From the NCBI GenBank assembly GCA_020061995.1, contig JAGUXE010000183.1:1-20498 (forward strand): 20,498 nt of DNA, in the 5' to 3' direction. A program made the position numbers and the translations under genes. Shown piece by piece: positions 14,503 through 20,498 of this stretch (positions are counted from its first letter, which is position 1; every line of letters starts with the position of its first letter). The notes under the pieces were generated by a model that made no database searches, had not been told where the DNA came from, and worked only from the letters and a program-made list of their open reading frames with translations. The DNA comes from Ignavibacteriales bacterium. GTDB lineage: Bacteria > Bacteroidota > Ignavibacteria > Ignavibacteriales > Ignavibacteriaceae.

Positions 14503-15873
14503 TTACAAAATTAATAGATGTTTAATACTGAGGAAATACCACCTTCCCCCATCAGTTTTATGTTTTACCGATTGAGTTGACGAAGGTTGTCCAATTTTTA
14601 GGGTCTCAATTTTATTTTGATAAATTGGAATTATTTGTCCGGAAGCCAGAGTTAACAGATAGTTATTAAATTCAAACTTAAGTTCAAGCCCCAAGTGAAT
14701 CAGACCAATACTTCTGAACATTATTTTTGATTGCTGAAAATTCTTCACACCAAATACTAAAAAAAGTGGCTGCCAATTTTCGAGTTCACCTTTTGGAATC
14801 AGGTGTAAAAATAATATTTCAGGGCTAATTTCTACCGATGAAATTTTGTACTTATTTCTAATTTGTAAATAGTAATTGGTTATGTTAAAACTCCCCCGGT
14901 AATAAATCCGATTAGCTATCGATGATGTAATAACATCTGTAAATGGCCATGATTGAATTTCTCCAATAGATTTACTTTTGATATTAAGTAATCCAATTTT
15001 AATTTCATCGATTAGATTATCTTTAGAAAAGAGAGTAGAAGTGATTTCTCCCCTAATCATAACTACATCCGAAAATTTTTCTTCTCCATAATTTTTTTTA
15101 TCATACTCGAAGACGAATTTGGCATCACCGGTTAAATATCCGGTTGATAAACTTAAGCGTTTGTCGAGAAAATCAGTGGAAATATTTACACCGTATAAAT
15201 TTCCGGAATTATTCAAATAATGCTCTTGGGAAATCTTATTCTCATCAAACTTCCATTTTTGGAATGTTTCTAATCTCCAATCTGCATTAAAAATTTTTCC
15301 TACATCAAAAGTTTGTGAAAGTTCGTAATAAGTCAAATCATTATTGAATGTTACATCTTCCGTAGAGTAGGAGATGTCGGACAATAAAGAAAGATTTCTT
15401 TTTGCCAATTCTAATTTGAAACTATGAAGTATTGTCGGTTGGAATTTCAGTGTAACAAATGAATTAAAAGCCGATTTATTAAGTTTTTGTTTTTCATAAA
15501 ATGTAATACTTCCTCCTACCTCGACAATTTCACCCTTATAAAATACTTTTGGTTCAATGTTCTTTCTCCCCGAAACACCCTTGAATGAAAAAGTGTTATC
15601 ACGGTTGTTATAACTCTCTATCGACAATTTTGGGATTTCAATCCCTAGCGAAAGGGAAAAATTATTTTTTTTATAATCAAGTTGTAAATTGGATTTTGCA
15701 AAATAAGATTTAACTTTTGAAGTTTTACTTTCACTTCTATAGATATCGAAAAAGTTATGGGTTAGGGTTGTCTCTAGGTAGGAATCATGATTATTTAAAT
15801 TTGGGATTTGAGAAAAAATATTTTCCCAAATCCCTGAACTGATAATAAAAACTACAAGAACAAAATAATTCAA
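14503..15873 (-). CDS. Predicted outer-membrane beta-barrel protein, function unknown
   Basis: 456 residues; I do not recognise the family. A hydrophobic N-terminal stretch (about 3-20) ending near NIFSQ looks like a Sec signal peptide. The rest is rich in alternating polar/hydrophobic strands broken by Asn/Asp/Lys turns, with no predicted helix or conserved catalytic motif, and ends in a short strand RWYFLSIKHLLIL. This pattern suits an outer-membrane barrel of perhaps 16-20 strands. The start is TTG 15873, immediately after the TAA of the lipoprotein gene (TAATTG); no ATG exists early in the frame, so translation is probably coupled. Pairing with a lipoprotein suggests a joint envelope role. 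The barrel assignment is inference from composition and periodicity. Confidence 0.6.
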   Translation of the reverse strand: MNYFVLVVFIISSGIWENIFSQIPNLNNHDSYLETTLTHNFFDIYRSESKTSKVKSYFAKSNLQLDYKKNNFSLSLGIEIPKLSIESYNNRDNTFSFKGVSGRKNIEPKVFYKGEIVEVGGSITFYEKQKLNKSAFNSFVTLKFQPTILHSFKLELAKRNLSLLSDISYSTEDVTFNNDLTYYELSQTFDVGKIFNADWRLETFQKWKFDENKISQEHYLNNSGNLYGVNISTDFLDKRLSLSTGYLTGDAKFVFEYDKKNYGEEKFSDVVMIRGEITSTLFSKDNLIDEIKIGLLNIKSKSIGEIQSWPFTDVITSSIANRIYYRGSFNITNYYLQIRNKYKISSVEISPEILFLHLIPKGELENWQPLFLVFGVKNFQQSKIMFRSIGLIHLGLELKFEFNNYLLTLASGQIIPIYQNKIETLKIGQPSSTQSVKHKTDGGRWYFLSIKHLLIL

Positions 15874-17712
15874 TTATGGAGTAACAGAAACAATGTTAGA
15901 ATATATAGGGTTCTTAAGAACAAGCATCCAATGATCAGGATTAGTAGATGTTCTAATTCTATAATTGTATGTTACACCGGAACTAACATTGAAATCATCA
16001 AAATAACTCGCATAACTTAAATTTTGATAATCAGCTAAAGCGCCGCTGCCTATACTTCTTTGAACAACACAGCTTTGTAACCAACTTGACCAATTGAGAG
16101 TTACACGCATCGGATTAGAATTCGGATAAGCGGATAATATTCCCGGATTATAGAGCATAATCTCTTTCCAGTCGTGCTTTTTTGCTTCTATCTTTAGTGT
16201 TTCAGAAGCAATCAACTCTTGATACCCTGATCCATAATCGATAAAAATAGTAAACAGCTGATTAGTCTGATCCATTATAAAGAATTCATAGTCGTAGTAG
16301 TAATCCCAGCCATTAAAATGTTGTTTTGCTGTGATTTCATAATTCTTTGAAGGGGTTACTATTCTCAATTTAGGCGAACTAGTAATCTGTTGGAATCCTT
16401 GAGTTTGTATACTACCTTGTAACATATATGCGAATGCTTCATCAATGCGCATCATTTTCTTTAATTGATTATTAGTCATTCCCGGGAAAACACCACCGAA
16501 TGTAGGATCCGGGAAGTTGAATTGATCATAAGTGTCAGCATTAAATCTAAAATTAATACCATTCTCACCATCAGGTTCAACAGTATATGCCGGTAAAAAT
16601 GATTTTTTGGGATTAGCTACCGGGTTGTCAAAAAATTTACCCATAAAAACTTGAACTGTATAATCATTTCCATCTCTATCACCATTCTCAACAAAAACAG
16701 ATATTGGTTGAGTCATAGTTGTTTTCATTTTGTTTAGATATGTTTTTACAGTATCAAGATCACGCTGTCTTATACCATCATTACCCAATTTGATAACTGC
16801 ATCAGTTTTACTTCCGGATATTGTTTCAAGTTTTTGAATTCCGGTTAGAAGTTTATTGATCATTTCATTCATAGCACCTTTTGCATTTGCGGCACGTGTA
16901 ACTCCGTCAGAAGCAAGGCCAAAGAAATTAGGATTGTCTTGATTTAATGCATTGACAAGACTTTGCTGTGAATAGTCAGCCATCTCAAATTTATAGACCA
17001 TCATTCCTTCAAGCATCGAGTTAACACCACTAACCGCCGCTGCAAAGAAATGGGCTTCAGCGGGATAAAGATAAACAGAGCTTCTATTTTGATCTCCCTG
17101 CATTCTTCCTGTTACCTCAAATCGAAATGTATCGGTCGATGTAACATGGTTCAGCCTTTCAATTGCATAGGAAACACGCGGTATAAGCTTATTCTTTAAC
17201 ACTGTTTGAACTTCACTCATCAAAGGTGGATCGGTAATTGCTTTTTGGAATACAAAAAATGAATTTAAAGCGAGTTGTTCCACAGGAACTTTCATTTGAG
17301 AAGTTGAATGAAAAAGTCCGATGTTAAAGAGTGCTTTACCGAAGAATCCTGAATCAGCAGATGATTCCATTTTTTTAATAAGAGCTTTAATATCAGGGTC
17401 TGCATATGATGAAAGAATTTCAGTGAGTGCTGCACCAAAACTGGCTTGTGTATTTGAAGGATCAAGAACTAACGCTTCTTTATAAAGCGTATTTGAGGTC
17501 GTAAAGTTTAACCTATCAAAGTCACCGGTATTATTAAAGGAACTTGTTGACCAGGTTAAAAAAGTTGATTCAAGAGATTGATTTGCTAATTGTACTTTTA
17601 CCTGAGCACCAGCAGGGTCCCCTGTCGGATCTTCAGTTTTAGTGGTCTCTTCGCAACCCACAAACAATAAAAGTAATAGTACAAAAGTCAGCGAATAAAA
17701 TTTACGTGACAT
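15874..17712 (-). CDS. Large lipoprotein with C-terminal fibronectin-III-like domain, function unknown
   Basis: From ATG 17712 the product has 612 residues. Signal MSRKFYSLTFVLLLLLFVGC places the lipidated cysteine at C20 (lipobox FVGC; Phe at -3 is slightly unusual), followed by EETTK. Acidic residues just after the cysteine resemble the surface-export signals of Bacteroidota lipoproteins (inference). Residues about 40-330 look helical, with a TPR-like piece (LYKEALVLDPSNTQASFGAAL). A PDPTFGGVFPGMTN segment lies mid-protein. The last 90 residues look like a fibronectin-III module (VTLNWSSW ... VTYNYRIRTSTNP). An ATG at 17733 is in frame, but its extra seven codons are the ribosome site AAGGAGG itself, so the later start is right. 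It is the first gene of the pair with the barrel protein. I know no function for it. Confidence 0.75.
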   Translation of the reverse strand: MSRKFYSLTFVLLLLLFVGCEETTKTEDPTGDPAGAQVKVQLANQSLESTFLTWSTSSFNNTGDFDRLNFTTSNTLYKEALVLDPSNTQASFGAALTEILSSYADPDIKALIKKMESSADSGFFGKALFNIGLFHSTSQMKVPVEQLALNSFFVFQKAITDPPLMSEVQTVLKNKLIPRVSYAIERLNHVTSTDTFRFEVTGRMQGDQNRSSVYLYPAEAHFFAAAVSGVNSMLEGMMVYKFEMADYSQQSLVNALNQDNPNFFGLASDGVTRAANAKGAMNEMINKLLTGIQKLETISGSKTDAVIKLGNDGIRQRDLDTVKTYLNKMKTTMTQPISVFVENGDRDGNDYTVQVFMGKFFDNPVANPKKSFLPAYTVEPDGENGINFRFNADTYDQFNFPDPTFGGVFPGMTNNQLKKMMRIDEAFAYMLQGSIQTQGFQQITSSPKLRIVTPSKNYEITAKQHFNGWDYYYDYEFFIMDQTNQLFTIFIDYGSGYQELIASETLKIEAKKHDWKEIMLYNPGILSAYPNSNPMRVTLNWSSWLQSCVVQRSIGSGALADYQNLSYASYFDDFNVSSGVTYNYRIRTSTNPDHWMLVLKNPIYSNIVSVTP

Positions 17713-17714
17713 TA

Positions 17715-17724
17715 TCTCCTCCTT
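17715..17724 (-). promoter_or_regulatory. Strong ribosome binding site that fixes the lipoprotein start
   Basis: AAGGAGGAGA on the minus strand lies two bases before ATG 17712 (AAGGAGG core about five bases away). It overlaps codons that an upstream ATG at 17733 would translate as an implausible MNLKEEI extension. It is by far the best Shine-Dalgarno match in the window. Confidence 0.85.
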
Positions 17725-17777
17725 AAGATTCATTATTTCGAATCTTTTAATTTGCCAAGTAAGTGAAATTAAAATAT

Positions 17778-17796
17778 TTTACGTGCGAAACGTAAA
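17778..17796. promoter_or_regulatory. Palindrome TTTACGT-N5-ACGTAAA, candidate operator
   Basis: Perfect 7-bp inverted arms with a 5-base spacer, about 65 bases upstream of the lipoprotein ATG. Size and spacing suit a dimeric regulator. On the minus strand the left arm overlaps TACGTTTC (17794-17787), a 7/8 match to the Bacteroidota -7 element TAnnTTTG. A TTG lies 20 bases upstream (17817-17815), matching the -33 element spacing. That this lineage uses such promoters is inference. Confidence 0.5.
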
Positions 17797-17817
17797 TAAT
17801 AAATAATTAAAAGACAA
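17787..17817 (-). promoter_or_regulatory. Possible Bacteroidota-type promoter of the lipoprotein/barrel unit
   Basis: TTG (-33-like, 17817-17815), 20 bases, then TACGTTTC (-7-like, 17794-17787; one mismatch to TAnnTTTG). It would start transcription about 65-70 bases before the lipoprotein ATG, downstream of the hyd terminator. AT-rich sequence makes chance matches common, so support is modest. Confidence 0.35.
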
Positions 17818-17864
17818 CTGCTAATACTATAGATAAAGAGGATAAATAATTAATACGATTCTTT

Positions 17865-17898
17865 AAAATTAAAAGACTCTGACAATTCATCAGAGTCT
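17865..17898 (-). terminator. Intrinsic terminator of the hydBA transcript
   Basis: A perfect 9-bp stem (AGACTCTGA at 17874-17882, TCAGAGTCT at 17890-17898) with a 7-base loop, followed on the minus strand by TTTTAATTTT. It lies 23 bases after the hydA stop. It cleanly separates the hydrogenase operon from the lipoprotein unit. Confidence 0.92.
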
Positions 17899-17921
17899 AA
17901 TAAAAGTGATAAAATTCGGAC

Positions 17922-19658
17922 TTAAGGATTCACAATCTTTCGTGTTTTGCGTCGGTCAAAATAATGAGTGTGCAAAATCTCGTGACTAACATGGCTTCCC
18001 GGTTCACCAAGAAATTCCTTATAAAGTTTTTTAATCGATTCATTCTCATAAGATCTTCTTAGTATCATTTTTTTATCGATCTCATAAAGAGCTTTCATTC
18101 TCTTTATAACTTTATCTGTTTTTTGATGAATGGGTTGACCACCACCATTAATACAGCCTCCGGGGCAAGCCATTACTTCAACAAAATGATATTTAGATTT
18201 GCCGGCTCTTACTTCATCGAGAATTGGAGCTGCATTACCGATACCATTTACTACAGCAATATTAAGTGCTAATCCATTGATGTTAATCGTTGCTTCTTTT
18301 ATATCTTCTAAACCTCTCACTTGTTCAAAATCAACATCCTCAAGGTGAGTGTTTGTTAATTCAAAATAGGCTGTTCTCAATGCTGCTTCCATTACACCTC
18401 CGCTTGTTCCGAAAATTGCAGCAGCACCCGTTGATTCACCAAGAGGATTATCAAATTCAGATTCACCTAAATCAGCAAATTCAATTCCCGCTATATTGAA
18501 AAATCTAACTAACTCGCGGGTTGTTAGAACTGCATCAACCTCGGTCAAAGTTTCAATGTTTAATTCAGGACGAGCAGATTCATATTTTTTTACTGTACAC
18601 GGCATTATTGAAACAACGTAAACATCTTTGGGATCAATGCCCATTTTCTTGGCGAAGTAACTTTTTAGCAAGGCACCTTCCATTTCATGGGGTGATTTAC
18701 AAGTTGATAAGTTTTCGAGTAAATCTCCATAATTCTGTTCAAGGAATTTAATCCAGCCGGGGCAACAGCTTGTAAACATTGGAAGTGTCTCACCTTTTGT
18801 AATTCTTTTTATTAATTCATGTGCCTCTTCCATAATGGTGAGATCCGCAGCAAAGTTGGTATCGAACACACGCTTAAATCCTAATCGGCGTAAACCAGTA
18901 ACTAATTTGCCGGTAACATCCGTCCCCAAAGGCATATTGTATTCTTCACCAAGTGTCGCTCTAACAGCAGGAGCAATTTGAGCAATTGTATATTTTTTTC
19001 GATGATTCAGTGCATCTGAAACTTCTTTAAGAGAACTTTTTTCTCGAAGAGAAGCTGTTGGACAAACAAGAATACATTGTCCGCACAAAATACAATCACT
19101 TACATTTAATCCTTTATTATAAGGTGTTGAAACTATACTAGTAAAACCGCGGTTAATAAAATCAATCGCACCAATTTTTTGAACTTCACCGCATACTCTT
19201 ACACATCTTCCGCAAAGGATACATTTTGCCGGATCTCTTTCGAGTGAGGCAGATGAAATGTCTACTGCATGATCTTTATGTTCTCCCTTATATCGATGTT
19301 CTCTTATACTATACTTTTCAGATAAAGTTTGTAATTCACAATTCCCATTCCGAACACATATTAAACAATCCTGGGGATGATTTTCTATCAATAGTTCAAC
19401 TATTGTTTTTCTAGCAATTCTAACACGTGGGGAATTTGTCTCTACAACCATTCCTTCATAAATGGGATATGCGCATGATGGGATTAACCCTCTCTGCCCT
19501 TCAACTTCTACCGAACATATTCTGCATGCACCTGATGGGATTAAATCTTTAAGGTGACACAATGTCGGTACAGCAATACCGACTGATTTAGCTGCATCAA
19601 GGATTGTCATTCCTTCTTCAGCTTTTACTTTTATATTATTTATTGTTAACTCAACCAT
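17922..19658 (-). CDS. hydA: [FeFe] hydrogenase catalytic subunit (HydA/HndD type, group A)
   Basis: 578 residues. An N-terminal 2Fe-2S domain (C34, C45, C48, C62) is followed by the His-ligated cluster motif H94-x3-C98-x2-C101-x5-C107. Two 4Fe-4S sites come next (C146/149/152/156 and C189/192/195/199), then the H-cluster domain. All three signatures are intact: TSCCPGW (296-302; C298 proton relay, C299 ligand), MPCTVKKYE (352-360; C354) and ACPGGCINGGGQP (C498, C502). The C-terminal small-subunit domain (about 520-570) is fused. It catalyses H2 oxidation or production. With the NuoF-like partner next door this points to an NAD(P)-linked, possibly electron-bifurcating HydABC-type enzyme. ATG 19658 has GAGG upstream. 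The maturases HydE, F and G are not in the window. Confidence 0.95.
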   Translation of the reverse strand: MVELTINNIKVKAEEGMTILDAAKSVGIAVPTLCHLKDLIPSGACRICSVEVEGQRGLIPSCAYPIYEGMVVETNSPRVRIARKTIVELLIENHPQDCLICVRNGNCELQTLSEKYSIREHRYKGEHKDHAVDISSASLERDPAKCILCGRCVRVCGEVQKIGAIDFINRGFTSIVSTPYNKGLNVSDCILCGQCILVCPTASLREKSSLKEVSDALNHRKKYTIAQIAPAVRATLGEEYNMPLGTDVTGKLVTGLRRLGFKRVFDTNFAADLTIMEEAHELIKRITKGETLPMFTSCCPGWIKFLEQNYGDLLENLSTCKSPHEMEGALLKSYFAKKMGIDPKDVYVVSIMPCTVKKYESARPELNIETLTEVDAVLTTRELVRFFNIAGIEFADLGESEFDNPLGESTGAAAIFGTSGGVMEAALRTAYFELTNTHLEDVDFEQVRGLEDIKEATININGLALNIAVVNGIGNAAPILDEVRAGKSKYHFVEVMACPGGCINGGGQPIHQKTDKVIKRMKALYEIDKKMILRRSYENESIKKLYKEFLGEPGSHVSHEILHTHYFDRRKTRKIVNP

Positions 19659-19682
19659 TATTTTCCTCGTAAGAAATCAAAA

Positions 19683-20498
19683 TTAATTTACTAATACAGC
19701 ATTAAACCTGCAGGCTTCGAAACACATTCCGCATTTGATACATTTATCTTGAATGATATAATGTGCTTGACCCTTTTCACCAAGAATAGCCTCAGTTGAA
19801 CATTTCCTTACACATACACCACATCCGCTACAGATAGTATTGTCAATAGTATATGTTAGTAAATCTTTACAAACTCCGGCTCTACATTTTCTTTCATAAA
19901 GATGCTCTTCATATTCTTCTTTGAAATATTGAAGCCCCGACAATACAGGATTAGGTGCCGATTGCCCCAAACCACATAGTGATGTATCTCTAATAACATT
20001 AGATAATCTATTGAGATAAATTATCCCTTTAAACCTTTGAAGTTCATCTAGTTTATTTTTTGTTCCTTTATAACTTGTTGGGATTCTCTCGATGATTTCT
20101 AGCATTCTTTTTGTACCTTCACGGCATGGAACACACTTTCCGCATGATTCACTTTGGATAAATGTTAAGAAAAACTTAGCAATATCTACCATACAAGTAT
20201 CTTCATCCATAACAACGAATCCACCAGAACCCATCATCGCACCAACACCTTTAAGCGATTCATAATCAACTTGTGTTTTGATTACACTTTCCGGTAAACA
20301 ACCGCCTGAAGGACCTCCAATTTGAACAGCTTTGAACTTTTTATTATCCGGAATTCCGCCACCAATATTAAATACTACTTCTTCAAGAGTAATTCCCATC
20401 GGGACTTCTACAAGTCCGCTGTTTGTAATTTTTCCGCTAAGTGCGAATACTTTTGTCCCTTTACTTTTTTCTGTCCCTATTGAAGCATACCATTCAGA
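19683..20498 (-). CDS. hydB: NuoF-like flavoprotein subunit of NAD(P)-linked [FeFe] hydrogenase (5' end outside window)
   Basis: The frame is open to the right edge; 271 residues are visible, so the ATG at 20399 is internal. The visible part holds the end of the NuoF flavin/NAD(H) region with the soluble-ligand-binding-like segment ([20 protein letters not shown]). Next is the NADH-dehydrogenase 4Fe-4S domain ([13 protein letters not shown]119/C122/C125 of the visible part, with C175 in [11 protein letters not shown]). The C-terminus has two ferredoxin-type 4Fe-4S sites ([11 protein letters not shown] and [11 protein letters not shown]). The extra C-terminal ferredoxin domain distinguishes HydB/HndC proteins from complex I NuoF. 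Missing are the FMN/NAD-binding core and any thioredoxin-like N-terminus. It lies 24 bases upstream of hydA; a NuoE-like hydC is expected beyond the edge. Confidence 0.92.
   Translation of the reverse strand, partial: SEWYASIGTEKSKGTKVFALSGKITNSGLVEVPMGITLEEVVFNIGGGIPDNKKFKAVQIGGPSGGCLPESVIKTQVDYESLKGVGAMMGSGGFVVMDEDTCMVDIAKFFLTFIQSESCGKCVPCREGTKRMLEIIERIPTSYKGTKNKLDELQRFKGIIYLNRLSNVIRDTSLCGLGQSAPNPVLSGLQYFKEEYEEHLYERKCRAGVCKDLLTYTIDNTICSGCGVCVRKCSTEAILGEKGQAHYIIQDKCIKCGMCFEACRFNAVLVN

Noticed and set aside
18290..18751. Plus-strand Leu/Gln/His-rich open frames opposite hydA
   Set aside because: They are antisense to a gene with fully conserved H-cluster motifs and have the low-complexity composition typical of shadow frames.
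20397..20399. ATG as the start of hydB
   Set aside because: The same frame continues without a stop to the window edge and encodes conserved HydB/NuoF sequence ([17 protein letters not shown]), so the ATG is internal.
1..20498. Mobile element, CRISPR array, tRNA/rRNA gene or prophage
   Set aside because: No transposase, integrase, regularly spaced repeats, cloverleaf or rRNA segments were recognised; gene order looks like ordinary chromosomal operons.

Overview
This is an AT-rich bacterial stretch, almost entirely coding and almost entirely on the minus strand; only the truncated gene at the left edge is on the plus strand. The best fit is a facultative member of the Ignavibacteria/Bacteroidota-Chlorobiota group. 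The grounds are a PorX-type regulator (a type IX secretion regulator known from Bacteroidota), a cbb3 oxidase with fused CcoN-CcoO and a monoheme CcoP, a tandem DUF1573 exported protein, low GC and tight gene packing. This placement is inference from gene content; no rRNA or marker phylogeny is available here.

Layout, left to right. (1) 1-567: 3' part of coaX (type III pantothenate kinase), plus strand, overlapping tail to tail with panC. (2) 5622 down to 548: a tightly packed minus-strand operon porX - tsaE - tsaB - DUF1573 protein - accD - panC, combining a two-component/oligonucleotide signalling regulator, two t6A tRNA-modification proteins, an exported protein, an acetyl-CoA carboxylase subunit and pantothenate synthetase. 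(3) 14197 down to 5718: a complete cbb3 cytochrome oxidase locus in the order ccoI - ccoS - ccoNO - ccoQ - ccoP - (hairpin terminator) - ccoG - fixH/ccoH - TauE/SafE-like membrane protein. It holds structural subunits plus copper import and assembly factors. (4) 14198-14502: a 305-base gap with a long perfect inverted repeat and no convincing gene. (5) 17712 down to 14503: a two-gene unit of a large lipoprotein with a C-terminal fibronectin-III-like end and a predicted outer-membrane beta-barrel, both of unknown function, preceded by a palindrome overlapping a possible promoter. (6) 20498 down to 17922: hydB (partial at the right edge) and hydA of a multimeric, probably NAD(P)-linked [FeFe] hydrogenase, closed by a strong intrinsic terminator.

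Taken together the window pairs high-affinity oxygen respiration with hydrogen metabolism, as expected for an organism living across the oxic/anoxic boundary. CoA/pantothenate and fatty-acid precursor genes and a cell-envelope regulator sit on the other side. I see no mobile element, CRISPR array, tRNA or rRNA. The less ordinary items are the apparent ATA start of panC, the structured element at 14271-14356, the terminator inside the cbb3 operon, and the uncharacterised lipoprotein/barrel pair with its palindromic promoter region.
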